Source: Suillus spraguei (lineage: Eukaryota; Basidiomycota; Agaricomycetes; Boletales; Suillaceae). From it: a DNA stretch of 64,000 nucleotides. The DNA lies in contig JABCPU010000086.1 of the NCBI GenBank assembly GCA_016800925.1, forward strand, positions 124,001 through 188,000, written 5' to 3'. Shown piece after piece: positions 35,783-47,535 of this stretch. The translations under genes and the position numbers were made by a program. A model generated the notes under the pieces. It ran no database searches. It was given only the letters and a program-made list of their open reading frames with translations, and was not told the DNA's origin. Position 1 is the stretch's first letter, and the number at the start of each line of letters is the position of its first letter.

Positions 35783-37675
35783 ATGATTCCCTCAACTGAC
35801 GAAGTCGAGGAATACTTTCAGTCTCTCGAAAACTTTCTGACAAATTCTCTGGCGGCCGCCTCGCCTGGTCTTCCAAACATCCGAGAGGCCGTTCACCGTC
35901 TTTGGGTTGATATCTCCCGCTTTGGGCCACCTGGTCTTCCTTCATTCCCTGATATCCATGTCCCCGGTCTTGGGGCATTCGAGGTTCCTCCACCCCCTCC
36001 TCCTCCACCACCCCCCAGGACTCTCGTAGAGAAGGCTGGTGATTGGATTATAGAACATCCATGGAAGAGCTCTAGCATAGTAGTAACAGCTCTTGGGGCT
36101 GGCCTACTGGCTGGTTACACTACCTTCCGTATCACGCATGCCAATAAGAGAAGAGTTCGGTCGACTACTATCACTCCCGAGAGACGGCAGGTCATTGGTA
36201 AGCACTTCTACCACTCGCTTGTATTGCCTTTCCATTTCTGACAACTTCCTAGTCGTGTTGGGTGGTGATCATCCACTGGGCCTCCCTCTTATAATCGAAC
36301 TTGAGCAGAAGGGATACATCGTTATCACCAGCGTCTCTACACCGGAAGCTGTCAGCAACATTGAAGGCAAAGGACATGGCTATGTCCGAGCTCTTGTCCT
36401 CGACCCTAATGAGGTGTGCAATTGCCGATCCCTGCTTCCCAAGTTCATCTAACGAAAGATCATTTAGCCTGGCACGATTCCAATCTTCCTTCGGTCGCTC
36501 GCATCTACTTTGTCTCGACGGTTCCCGATTACAGCCGCTGGTGACCCATATGCAGCCACCCCTTATCATCCCCTCCTCCACTCCATAATATCGCTACTCA
36601 CACTGCCGATTCCATCCATTCATACGGCACCGACCCCCATTGAACAGCTATCTTTACGAAGTACATATCTTCCGCATCTTCTCTCCACGCACTTTGCTCC
36701 TCTCCAGACACTTCAAGCACTCCTACCATTACTCCGCGCGGACGCACAGCGTACGTGTGGACGCAAGTCCATCATTGTGTGTCTCCCTGCTGCTGATGCA
36801 CGTGTTGGACTACCTTTCTGTGGAGTCAGTGCAATGAGCGCAGCGGCTACTCTTCGTGCGTTGGATGTGTTACGCCGTGAGGTTGCTGTTGGACAAGGCA
36901 TGAGCTCCATCCGCATCGTTGCTGTTGATGTGGGCGTCGTTGGCGAACCTGCCGTCCCCAATCTTGCAAATTCACAAGTGATGGACGACTGGACTCCCTC
37001 AGAGAAAGCGACCTATGGTCAAGCATTTGCTGCACTTGGAGAAACCAGCATGGGACAGTCTCGCAGACCGGAGGACATATCTGTCCTCGTCAATAACATA
37101 GTTGGCGTCATCAGTGCTGGAACAAAGACCAAGATGGCGAGTAAAACAATCTGCGGTATCCGCGTTGGTGTTGGGTACGAGAAACTTAGAGATTGGATTC
37201 GTGGCGACCGATTTGCTGTTGGTGCCGGTGGTTTGTTGTTTTTCCGTTTTCCACGCATATATGAGAGTTGACCATTGTTGTTCATACAGCAGGGACATAC
37301 ACGTTTGCATCACTCCTCCCTGGCATGCTGTTAGATGGATTGCTGAGTCTGCCCCACATATTGGTTGGTATCCGTAATCGGCTCTTGCCTGTGCCTCCTG
37401 TGCAACCACCCACGGTCTCAATTCCGACCTCTACCGCGGTCTCTGTAGTTCTTCCATCATCTTCCTTGACAGTGAACAGAACAAACACAGCTCCACGTCC
37501 ATCACCTCTAGGGGCGGCTGCACCGGCACTCGAGCAGACTGAGCCCCTTTCCGAGCCTGAGGATATAAGTGAACATGAGACAGGCTCTGAGACTGACTTC
37601 GAGAGCAATTCTGGCGATGGCGATGCATCTACGGTGGAAAGTAGCTGGGTGAGCTTGGAGTCTCGTGACCACTGA
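35783..37675 (+). CDS. DUF1776 family protein (short-chain-dehydrogenase-like)
   Basis: A fungal family of unknown function with an N-terminal extension and a Rossmann-like core. The start MIPSTDEVEEYFQSLENFLT at 35783 is followed by a proline run at about 35990-36018, a membrane segment (SSIVVTALGAGLLAGYTTF), the nucleotide-binding-like VVLGGDHPLGLPLIIELEQK, GYVRALVLDPNE, FLRSLASTLSRRFPI, CGRKSIIVCLPAADARVGLP, SSIRIVAVDVGVVGEP and TYTFASLLPGMLLDGLLSLP. It ends in an acidic Ser-rich tail (EPEDISEHETGSETDFESNS) with TGA at 37673. Three introns, at about 36199-36251, 36412-36469 and 37227-37288. The yeast member is annotated as a putative oxidoreductase; catalytic residues are not evident here. 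A single membrane anchor suggests membrane localisation. Confidence 0.8.
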
Positions 37676-38030
37676 TGAGGTTTAGGTTTCGTAATGATTG
37701 ACTGCTTTGTGTTACGCTAATCTGCTAATTGACAAGGATTCTGATCACTGATGCTTTGCTTGTGTACTTCGTGTATATTCTGTGTCGAACAAATATTATT
37801 CGTGCTTAGCACGTTACCATGTGCCCTATTTTCCGGCGGACACTCTTTTGTTCTGAAATTTGAGGACGTTTGATCACCGTCTATCTGTTCGGGAAGATAG
37901 CACTAATTTAGGAGTTACCTTCTACTCCTCCACTAGCTCACCAATCTTCCAGGTACATCATTGATACCATTTTACCCTACAGATGGGTAAGTTCATATCA
38001 GTCATTGTTGTGGTTTAACAAAACCAGGCT
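37676..38030. other. intergenic, nothing recognised
   Basis: Same-strand gap between the DUF1776 gene and the cyclic phosphodiesterase gene. No feature was recognised. Confidence 0.5.
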
Positions 38031-38654
38031 ATGTCAGGTCTCTCGCTCTGGCTGGTGCCCAATCCTACTCAATTGCAACTTATCCAAAAGATGTTGCCAA
38101 AGCAGCCTGAGACACGTCCAGTGTCCGCTGCTTCCTATCCAGAGATAACCCCTCATATCACACTGGCAAGCTCAGCAAAGGCAACGCAGGATACAATTCT
38201 ACGAGCCATACCATCTACTTTGCATCCGATCCTAGTCGAGTTTCAGAAGCTTGAGGTCGGCGATCATTATTTCAGGTCCGTCTTCATATCTGTGAAGAAG
38301 ACGACCGAACTCGTCGCGCTGCATGAACACATTATGGCCGCACTTGACAGGGATGGAGCATCGCCTTCGGCCCCAGCATTTCCGCACATGTCCATCAGTT
38401 ATATTGCAGATGAAGATGGAGTTGCTGAGCGGAAGAAGGCTTCTGATGAGTTGTGGGCTACCACAGTCGTTGAGGGTCCAGAGACGTGCCAAGATGGCGC
38501 AGGATCAGTCGTTCTTCGCTGTGGGGATTCCGAGGAAGGGTGTGTGTGCCTTTCGAGCTTTGAAGGCACAGAAGTGTGGATCGTCCGGTGCGAAGGACCG
38601 GTACAACACTGGCAAGTGTTACATAAAGTAACAGTGACACCAGACGTTGCCTAG
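38031..38654 (+). CDS. CPD1: 2',3'-cyclic-nucleotide 3'-phosphodiesterase, 2H family
   Basis: A 207-residue intronless enzyme of the 2H phosphoesterase superfamily, like yeast Cpd1, which hydrolyses ADP-ribose 1'',2''-cyclic phosphate made during tRNA splicing. Two H-x-T/S motifs are visible, PHITLASS (about residue 44) and PHMSISYIAD (about residue 122), spaced as in the family. The start MSGLSLWLVPNPTQLQLIQK matches the typical beta-strand opening of fungal CPDases, and FRSVFISVKKTTEL lies between the motifs. Stop at 38652. Confidence in the superfamily is high; in Cpd1 orthology it is moderate. Confidence 0.85.
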   Translation: MSGLSLWLVPNPTQLQLIQKMLPKQPETRPVSAASYPEITPHITLASSAKATQDTILRAIPSTLHPILVEFQKLEVGDHYFRSVFISVKKTTELVALHEHIMAALDRDGASPSAPAFPHMSISYIADEDGVAERKKASDELWATTVVEGPETCQDGAGSVVLRCGDSEEGCVCLSSFEGTEVWIVRCEGPVQHWQVLHKVTVTPDVA

Positions 38655-38958
38655 GAATATCCATGGTGACAATAACGAGACTCCATTACTGCAGTGTAGG
38701 TTTGTAACTTGTTACATGATGTACGGAATAAAGAGCTGTGGTGATACAATTATTTCCTGAGATTGCTTGTGAAGTGCGAGGAATGATTGGTATGCGGACT
38801 AGATCAACGCGAATGAAAACAAGAGACAAGCGAAGTTGCATCAGTACGACGAAAGGACGAAAGAGCAGTACGACAATAGATCGAAAGGACAGAAAACGTT
38901 TCAAATATGACATAACAATATTAATGTCTTCGGTTTAAAGTGTGTATGCATTGTGCAA

Positions 38959-40586
38959 TTACGAGACTGATTTTCGAAGGTCGTCATCGTTATCAAGGGC
39001 GAATGAAGATGATGACGAAGCCGATGGTGGAGGTTCATAAAGTGGGAGAGGAGTTGAGTAATCGATCTTGCGCTCTCCATTCGAGTAGAAGAGCTGTGAG
39101 TATGCGGGGAGACTTTGGCTGTGGCATGGAGCGCTTTTCTGGAGCTCTACTGCACCTGCAATGGTGCGATCGGCAGCAGACAAATTAATTCGTGGGACAG
39201 CCACCCGCACATGCTGCATGGGCAGTGAAAAATGGAGGCATTCACTCAAGACCTCGCCGTTGGGTTGTTCATAAACACACCGGAGCGCAATGTGCATTAA
39301 GTGGCACACACTGAAAAGAGGGCTATCTTCAGATATGCGACGGCTGCGGATCCCAGCCCAATCCAATTGGTGAGGCTCTGGTGCCAAAGGTACATTTGCC
39401 TCGAGCACATACCAGTTCTCTGATGGAGAACGAGTGGTCCCATCGCCATTTGTATAGTCGTGCATGAAGACACGACCGTCACCAGAAATAATGTATTTCC
39501 CAGAATTTGAGGGATCAAGGAGGGAAAACGAACGAGTCGAAGTAGATTTGAAGGGATATGGAGTCCCGAGAAGGCCGACCTCATAGAGTGTACGCACAGA
39601 ATGCGCATTCCGAAGGGGGAAAGAAGGGGGCTGTTGTATCCTAGGCGGGACCATAAATCGAGCTACGCAATCAAGAGAAGGAGTGCTCCTAGACAGATGT
39701 GTCGTTAGCACCGCGAATAGTAGATGGGCAGTAATGCAACACACCTGTACGTTTCAATCTGTTCAACATCCACAGTGAAATCAGTTATTCGAAGGCGCTC
39801 TCGCTGAGAGCTGTCCAGTTCATTGCCTTGTAAGCGCAGGATGAGAGAAATGGAGGTCTCATCCAAAGTCACTGTGTTGGGGATGGACGCCACAACCTGA
39901 ATTTTCTTCAGGATTTCAGGTGGAATGACTGTAGTATCTGTTTCTGTGCCATCTTGCCCTGATTGCGCATCAACGATAAACAATGACATCGGGAAGACAG
40001 ATGACGAGGAGGAGGGGACAGAAGGAATCTCGGCAAAACGAGCGAGATTAACTGAACATCTTGGCGCATCGATTGTGTGAGTGCGGCAGCCAAAAGGTGA
40101 ACAAAAGCTGCTGAATATGGAAGAGCCGCCTTCCTCGAGATAGATAAAAGTTGCAGTGGCATACAAAGCATAGCGCGTCCCAACTTCAACTGCACCGCGG
40201 TCCCCGTATGTAGACGTAGTCGGCAACCAGCCAGGAATAGGGATGTCAAAAATGACATTCCAAGAACAGGGCTTACTGGAATCTTCGTGCCCCTCGTTGG
40301 AAAGGTCGATGGGTTCACCATTTACAAGCTCGCGAGTGATGGAACAGAGTCGCAGAGAGGCATACCCAATGTCTGGGGTGATTATTTCGGATTGTCCCTC
40401 AAATGTGACAGTGAGCGATTGCATCAAAGCATGTGTTGCTCTCCGCCGGCGCTGGAACATGAATGAAGGTGAACTAAGCGAGATCGACACGTGGCCTGCC
40501 AGAGAGAAAGCAGATCTAGCAAGGTCTGTCAGCACAGGCGAGACGTTTGACTTCAGTTCTAGCTCACGAAGAGTCTGGTTCACCAT
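38959..40586 (-). CDS. arrestin-like protein
   Basis: A two-exon gene (40586 to about 39757 and about 39709 to 38959) with the intron after IETYR. The N-terminal half reads as an arrestin beta-sandwich: AGHVSISLSSPSFMFQRRRR, LMQSLTVTFEGQSEII, SWNVIFDIPIPGWLPTT, RYALYATATFIYLEEG. The second half resumes with IQVVASIPNTVTLDETSISL and RERLRITDFTVDVEQIETYR, then RISEDSPLFSVCHLMHIALR and VYEQPNGEVLSECLHFSLPM. The tail YSTPLPLYEPPPSASSSSSF is proline/serine-rich and might bind WW-domain ubiquitin ligases, though no clean PPxY is present. Fungal alpha-arrestins recruit Rsp5 to membrane proteins; that role is inferred only from the fold. Start at the ATG at 40586. Confidence 0.7.
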
Positions 40587-41235
40587 ACAATTCTAAAGAA
40601 TCCGAAAACGGGATGATCTTTATTGAGACAGGCATATCGGCTGTCTACAAAGCAGGGAAATCTGTAAGAGACTAGAGATATTAGCGGCTGAAGCCAGGAG
40701 AATGACTTTCCAGTAAGCGATGGGCATGAGTCGTTATATAGGATATATTATCGCTCGGTTAAACGCACCCACGCACGCATAGTCCGACCAGCGCTTCTAA
40801 GGTAGAACAAAAGGCGCGTGGCCCACCGTCTGGAACGGCTGAGCTTCGGCGTCAGCTAAAATTTGTCAAGGCACGCTGGCCAGGCAGAAACGTTACTGAG
40901 CCAAAAATTCCTTTTGTTCGTTAAACTAGTTGTTGCCTTTGTGAGCACACAAAAGGCAAACATAGGCTTGGTGGCTGTGCACCTCTGACAATGGAGAAGC
41001 GCTACTCGAGAGCAGTAGAGAGCACAAAGCGAGCCGTATAAAGAAAATGTCCCAAAGCAGGAATAGATGCACCTGTTGCGTAAATGTTGAGCAGACGGAT
41101 ATAATTCGTGGCAAAGGCGAGAAAACGTGTGTAACGCTACAAAAGCACGTAGATAATCATCCAGAGATACCATATAAGCACGCCAAGTTGGTGTGCTTAC
41201 CGCTCAGCACGACTGCGTGTGTAACACGCAGTCGT
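40587..41235. other. intergenic, nothing recognised
   Basis: Gap between the start of the arrestin-like gene and the end of BRX1. Only short frames without signatures were seen. Confidence 0.5.
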
Positions 41236-42372
41236 CTACGCGAACACCTTGGATACTGCCAATGCATCTTCATTCCTCTTACGAAGCACTTTTCTCTTTG
41301 ATGTCTCCTCCTGAGCTTCTTTCCGTTGACGATATTTGTCACCTCTTGCATGCCTAATTGCTGAGCGCACGGAAGCAGGCGTAACAAATTCTATTTGTGA
41401 AGTGAGCTCGTGAGCAAGGAACACAGTTGATCCAGTGTACGAACCAGGATTAGAATAGACGGTTGCGCCACCAAAGGCTCCTTCAAAAATACGGATGGGC
41501 GTCAGCACAAATCGGGGGCCAATCTCAACGAGAGATGTTTGAGGCGGGCCGTTTGGCTGTAACGGATCCTTTTCCATTATCTATGGAGAAAAAAGTTAAC
41601 GCTTGCTATAAACTGAAGGCGCCAACACACCTGGAAATTCCGGAACCAGATTTTGTTATCGAGAATAGAAAAGGTCAAAACGTGGTCGATAAACGGTTTG
41701 GCTTTCCGAGCCAGTGGAGGAACGCCAAAGATCTACGTGGAGGAACGAAATATAATCACGCGTCAGCATTCTACCTTCTTCATTATAGCTCATGAACGTA
41801 CATGGGTAAAAACCTCTTTGGTAAGCTTTCCCCACTCCGTTTCATCGAACGCTTTGTCAAAGCTGAGAATTCCTCTGCTTCCTTTTAGACAGTTTCCTGT
41901 CATCTTTAGCTCATCCATCGTATGCACGTTTTGAACGTGCAATTTTATGCTGGGTCCATTCGGTGTTTTCGTAGCCCACATGTACAGGTCCTCATGTCTC
42001 CTTGCTTCGAAGTAGAGCGTGTTATTGCAATTGTTCAAGTCTGCTATCTCAGGCAAAAGATGCAGTTGTGACTTCGAATCAAGTTTGGAATCTGAGATAG
42101 ATCCAATTGAAAACTAATGAATTCATCCACAAAAGCATCACCTTACCTTTCTTTACATGAGGTAGCAGAGTCTCAAGATCGTTCATGAGATGTCTCATGC
42201 GGTGGGTGATACCCCGAGAGGAGAGTAGTAGGACGCGTTGTTTGTTCCTCTTCTGTTTAGGTTGCTGAACGTTGCCATCGTCGACGTCGGTATCGTCCGC
42301 TTTTCGTTTGCCTTTGCCTTTGGCATCGAGCTTCGTGGCATACGCTTTTTGAGCTGTAAGGAGTGGAGCCAT
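41236..42372 (-). CDS. BRX1: ribosome biogenesis protein Brx1 (Brix domain)
   Basis: Nucleolar protein needed for 60S subunit assembly. Four exons. The start MAPLLTAQKAYATKLDAKGK at 42372 has a basic stretch, then RVLLLSSRGITHRMRHLMND and LETLLPHVKK. After an intron come DSKSQLHLLPEIADLNNCNN, TLYFEARRHEDLYMWATKTP, GPSIKLHVQNVHTMDELKMT and NCLKGSRGILSFDKAFDE. Then IFGVPPLARKAKPFIDHVLT with FSILDNKIWFRNFQ. The last exon has SLVEIGPRFVLTPIRIFEGA, FGGATVYSNPGSYTGS and a Lys/Arg-rich tail. These are the classical Brix sigma70-like motifs, in order and intact. Tail ends VSKVFA with the stop at 41236. Confidence 0.95.
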
Positions 42373-42675
42373 TTAGTTGTGTGTTGGTAAGATTTTCACA
42401 GCTAGAGGTTATGATTTACGTAACTATCGCACCATAAATATTACCGAAGGGCAAAAAAACATTATGTAAATACTTGTTAGGTCATACCAACACCATCAGC
42501 AAGCAGAAAAAATTGCTTGACCAAAGACCAAAGACAGGCAAGTCGACTAATCGTACATATCTGCATTGTGAAAGCGTTCATCTTTCACAGTCATAACATC
42601 AAAAAGAAAAAGAAAGCACAGCAAGCAGACTTGAAGATAAATGAAAACAGCATGAATCCAAGGGCCGCTGCGAGT

Positions 42676-44101
42676 TCAGGAAGAAGATGAAGTGGATGTT
42701 CGTAGCTGCTTCTGCTTCTCTTGTTCCAACCGCTGAAACAGCTCACGCGTGAGGAAATTTCCAACGTTTATTTAAACAGGAACAACGTACGTGATACAGC
42801 AGTTGTACTGCCATCTGAATGTTCGCAGGTTGTCCGGTTATAACAACCAAACGCTCGTTTTCGTTACCTGGGGGAGCTGGAGCGCCGTTGAGCCCGGCAC
42901 CTGGCTCCATGATTTTGATCTGACTAGCGCTCATATGGCGGATTTCATTGATTTTACTACCCCCCTTCCCAATAATACAGCCCACCAAATCATTGGGGAT
43001 ATATATTTGCTGTGTTTGCAGCTGCTGTGGTGGGTTGGGGGGCGGTGGGGCGCCGTAAGGCTGCGACGCATTTGCGTACCCTGGCACATATGATGAGCCA
43101 GTATACGGAGGTCGTCGAGAGTAGCTGGAAGGGCGGTAACTAGAATGGTTGGAGGACGAAGAAGGCATGCGCTCTTGTGCTTCAATGAGGATATTGCCGA
43201 TGTAGTAGGTTGCTATATGAATAGCATCCGCAACGCCTGCAACGCTCAGAACTCGCTATGTTCGCGTGGAACAATTAGTTGCTGCCTCGCAATGAATTCT
43301 TGTACTGTACCTCAGTCGAACCGGGGAGCATACCCTCGCTTGCATTTAGTCGTGCTCCGCTGGCATCTTGAATTTCTTTGATTTTCGAACCTTGTTTTCC
43401 TATCACAGACCCCATGCGCGAGTTTGGAATCATGAACTTGATAGTTACTGCACGACTTCCAGGAACTGAAGGTACATCGAAGGGTTCATCATTGATCCGT
43501 CGTACAATAAGACCAAAAGCCTGTAGATTTGTTATGATGAACAAGACATGTCAATCAGATGCCTGATGCTCACCTTAGATACAGCATCGAGCGGCCCGCT
43601 GACATTGAGAATTCTCTCAGGGTTACCGGGAATGCTCTCAGAGACCATAACACGAGCCCCACTCTTGTCCCTGATCTCGTTAACATGCGAACCACCCTTT
43701 CCTATAATAATTGACGCGTCCTGTGTAACAATCAAGCAACGCATATGAATCATGGCTGAGGGAGGGGCGGGAGCTGAGGACGAAGAAGGTGGAGCAGACA
43801 TGGAATTTGGTTTTCCGGCCTCTTCAGAGCGAGTGCGGGACTCGTCGCGTCGATTGTCGGATGAAGTTTCCTTGGGAGAAGGAGTAGATGCAGTAGTATC
43901 CGCTACGGATGCGGAAGTTTCCGTCATGTTCACATCGCGAGTCATGGACGTAGCGGTTGTTGAACCAGAACCCTGGTGTTTGTCAACTCGTGAGTCATCC
44001 GCGTGAGCCGTAGCGCCTGTGTTAGCACGCTTATGATGCTTCTTCTCGCCAGAGTCAGAAGGAGAGCGCGACCTCTTGCGATTGTAGTCTGCTTCTGCCA
44101 T
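42676..44101 (-). CDS. triple KH-domain RNA-binding protein (PCBP/Pbp2-like)
   Basis: Poly(rC)-binding-protein-like protein. The N-terminus MAEADYNRKRSRSPSDSGEK (ATG 44101) is Ser/Thr-rich. KH1 is MRCLIVTQDASIIIGKGGSH followed by VNEIRDKSGARVMVSE. KH2 is VTIKFMIPNSRMGSVIGKQG followed by SKIKEIQDASGARLNASE. A Tyr/Pro/Ser-rich linker precedes KH3, IYIPNDLVGCIIGKGGSKIN. All three GxxG loops (GKGG, GKQG, GKGG) are intact, so RNA binding is expected. The last small exon encodes RLEQEKQKQLRTSTSSSS and stops at 42676. Introns fall between KH1 and KH2, after KH2 and before the tail. Yeast relatives act in mRNA localisation and telomere biology; the exact role here is unknown. Divergent from SNU13. 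Confidence 0.9.
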
Positions 44102-44527
44102 TTTCGAAATTCAGCTCAAAAATATTTTTGGTTAGGAGGACGGGATTCTGGAGGGATGGGCTTGATAGTGTGGTATCGTATGGTAGTGTGGTTTGAAATG
44201 TCTGATGGGGGACGAGTGGACGTGGTGAGGAAGACGGATTGCGAGTTGGATACGGATTGAATAGTACTGAAATTGACTTACCTCCTTTACAAGTGTTATA
44301 CAACGAATAACCGTTGTTTACTTGAAACTAGTATCCAGGTCTCCTGTAGTCTACGACACAAGAAACAAACGGTCTAGTATACGTTGACATGGGTTTCTTC
44401 CAACGACAAACACACCAATACACCACAGCCACAACAACACCTAACTTCTGCTAACTTAATACAAACCATCCTCGACATCTTTTTTTTTTGACCAAGGATC
44501 AATCCAACGTGAGGTCATCTATCCATA
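44102..44527. promoter_or_regulatory. divergent promoter region (KH gene / SNU13)
   Basis: A 426-nt region between two divergent starts. It contains a T-run near 44480 and CA-rich stretches just upstream of SNU13. No named motif was identified. Confidence 0.4.
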
Positions 44528-45069
44528 ATGGCTGAAGCACGCGGAAAAGCATGGCCCCTCGCGGATGAGGGCCTAACCAACTCCGTAAGTTTTCTCAAGA
44601 GCTCATCACCAACGACTGACATCACGGTATCGTAGATTTTGGACTTGGTCCAACAGGCCGGTCAGTACAAACAACTAAAAAAAGGTGCTAATGAAGGTGA
44701 GAAACCTCCAACCCCTTTTCCGTTTCCTGCACCTGATGTCCACCTTCACAGCGACTAAGACCCTCAACCGTGGTGTGGCGGAGTTCATTGTCCTCACCGC
44801 GGATACCGAACCCCTCGAAATTCTTTTGCACCTTCCTCTTCTTTGCGAGGAAAAGGTATGTTCTCTCGCATGCTATTTACATCGTCAATTACTAACTGCT
44901 AACTATACAGAATGTTCCATACGTGTTCATTCCTTCTAAGGCAGCCCTTGGACGTGCATGCAACGTGTCTAGGCCTGTCATCGCTGCCAGCGTCACGACT
45001 AGCGAGGCGAGGGAACTACAAAGCCAGATCCGCAATGTCAAGATTGCGATCGAAAAATTAATGTTCTGA
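44528..45069 (+). CDS. SNU13: Snu13, 15.5-kDa L7Ae-family RNA-binding protein
   Basis: Kink-turn binding protein of U4/U6.U5 tri-snRNP and C/D-box snoRNPs. Four exons: [59 protein letters not shown] continuing to LPLLCEEK; and [20 protein letters not shown] to IAIEKLMF, with TGA at 45067. The L7Ae signature around [12 protein letters not shown] and the PYVFIPSK loop are intact. Length (about 126 aa) matches the family. The three introns all have canonical ends. Confidence 0.97.
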
Positions 45070-47204
45070 TATTCTCATTGTGGAGCAAGACAGATAACTG
45101 CTGATGTTATGGCTGTTGCATCATTTTTGGTATATCTCCTGTATGGTATGTAGCAATTAGATGTCGAACGTTTAAAGCCCGCCTTTTTGGTTTTTCAGCA
45201 AATGACGCGCGCTTATGCAAATGTTACGACTTACTTCATCTTTCCCAAGAATGCTCAATAAAAACTATGAAGCCAGATGGATAATGGTTCGACAGATATT
45301 AGGCTCGTGACAAGCCTGAGCCTGGCGTATATTACTTGAGTGATGTTCGACAATTCTACAGCTCACTCCATAGATGGACTGGTCACCAGGGCAGGCAATT
45401 GATCTGCAACCTAAATGCAGTATCGAGCGCAAAGGGACCTAGATCTCTGAAGCTACTTGGGCCAGTCGGAGCCGGTTGTGAAATCTAGTTCCGCATGATC
45501 ACAGCTTCGTGCGGTTGCCACGGACACCGAAGGAAAATTATTTCCTGTACAAAGCCACCGGTTTGCCAAAACCTATTCTCTCAATTTTTGGATACAATAA
45601 AATTCAATATGAAATCAAGGCTATATCATAGAGCGCCCGATAAGTAGCCGGTCAATCAGTTGGAAGCTACACCTCACTGCCAGTTGACAGCAGTTGCAGG
45701 TACTTGATCCTCGGATGTCACCCAGTAATTATAGTCATAAAGGTTTCTTCGTCGAAGTATCGATGAGCTTACAGTTATATTCTCAAACGCTACGGATGAG
45801 ACGTCGGCGTCCCAGCACTATCCCGGGCCATAGAGGTGGTCAGATGCGGACAGTGTCAGTCGTAGATCGGCATACTGAGATCTTTGCATACAAGCCGAAG
45901 GAAGGTAAAGCAAGATACACCAGCCTCACAAGTAGCATAACCAGAACTTTAGCAAAGTTATGATTACATTCAAGCGATGAGCTCACGCTGTGAAATCAAG
46001 CTCGTGTGTTCTGGTCAACACTATGAACAGTCTTCGACTCGGACAGTCCATCCTGCTACTAGTAGTTGTTGCAGTTCACGGATTTTTTTTACAAAGCAAT
46101 TGATCCAGATTGTGATACCACAGTACGAGGACCTCCCATATGGTACCTAGTATCCATCGCGGCAACAATAAGTTGAACCAACAACTTGAAAGAAGTCGAG
46201 AATCACTCACCCAGGCTCCTGGGACCTGCGTACTAGTAGGAGTGCAATTAGTTGAAGTGGAATCGCACTGGCGGGGGATCAGTCGCTGCAGAATATTCAC
46301 TGCATCTGTTGCTGAGACCAATAGGAGACTTACTACAGGCCACAGTTCAGAAGAAAGTGGCGGACAAAAGCAACTGTGAAGAGTCTGAGTATGTTGATAT
46401 TAGTAGTGAGAGACGCGATATTAGCATTGTTAGCTTCAAATTTGAAAGCATACACAAGGTACAGTATTCCAACGCACTCGCGCACCTAGAACGTGTCGAA
46501 GTTAGCAGAACTGTTCCGGTACATAGGATATTCAGTGAGAGACCAGCGTCGCCTCTGCGCAGAATACTTGATTTTGCTGTTCTCCGGAAGATGTTAGATT
46601 TTGCTCACCCAGTTCACTTCAAACTACAAAATTCATTATAGGCGAGATGGCCGCTCCGGTAATAGCACCAACCTACTTCCTGTCGGAATGTCAGTGCTAA
46701 TGTGTAGGGTCATTAATGATTCCATTGATATGTATTATCTTGCTTACCCCCAATCGCATACCACCGCAGTGAAGGTTGCAACTAAAAAATTGTTTGGAAA
46801 TAGAGCAAGACTCCGCTAGCGTCATCATCCTACCAATCTCCAGTGTCTCCATGAACCTGCAAAATAGCTGAAAGTACAGGCCTCAAGACCACCAGCTGGA
46901 TTCACTCGAGACTATACCATAGTCATGCTCGGGTCAGTGAGTGGCAAGTTTGATGGTCGTCTAGCAATAACATCCGTGTTAGGTATGCTGGCACTCACTG
47001 GCGCTTTTACCGCTGAAATAGGTGTCATGCAGCTCCTGGATTGCGACATGAGGCCGGCATTCAATGTGATGGTATGATACTGTTCGCAACGACAGCATCG
47101 TGAGTAGCCCTTGCAGAAATGGCTGCTGTCATTGGACAGCAATTACAGGAGTCTGATGATTTCACATATATCTACAACATCTAGGGCTCTATATTTCGGT
47201 ATTT
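45070..47204. other. 2.1-kb gap with no recognisable gene
   Basis: Only short frames were seen, none with a family signature. The right end borders the duplicated ADGF exon. It may hold decayed repeats that I cannot classify. Confidence 0.4.
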
Positions 47205-47535
47205 CTGTAAGTGAGGACCAAAGTTTCACGGACTCAACGTCACAACTTATGAACTTGGCCCACCGTTTTTCCCATGCATCCATGACGGAGTATTTGCTCC
47301 GTTCATCGAGCACGAAAAACTACCCGGGGGAGATTACACAGTGCAAGGAACAAGCACAAGGACATGACTCACAGTGAAATCGGAAAACCAAAGCTTTATG
47401 GACTCATCGCCGCAACCTCTGCTACGAATTTTGTCCATCGTCTTTCCCATGCATCCATGGCCGTGCGCTTGCTCCGTTCATCGAGCATAGAATACTATTC
47501 AAGGAACATCACACAATGCAAGAGGCGAGGACAAT
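47205..47535 (-). repeat. tandem duplication of the ADGF last exon (two ~165-bp copies)
   Basis: The copy used by the gene lies at about 47371-47535. A diverged second copy follows immediately downstream (gene orientation) at about 47205-47370. Shared blocks are CTCGATGAACGGAGCAA, CATGGATGCATGGGAAA and CACTTTGCAT-like flanks. Translation of the extra copy gives LDERSKYSVMDAWEKRWAKF beside LDERSKRTAMDAWERRWTKF in the gene. Confidence 0.75.

Noticed and set aside
46076..46321. 81-codon minus-strand frame in the SNU13-ADGF gap
   Set aside because: No family signature; too short to support.
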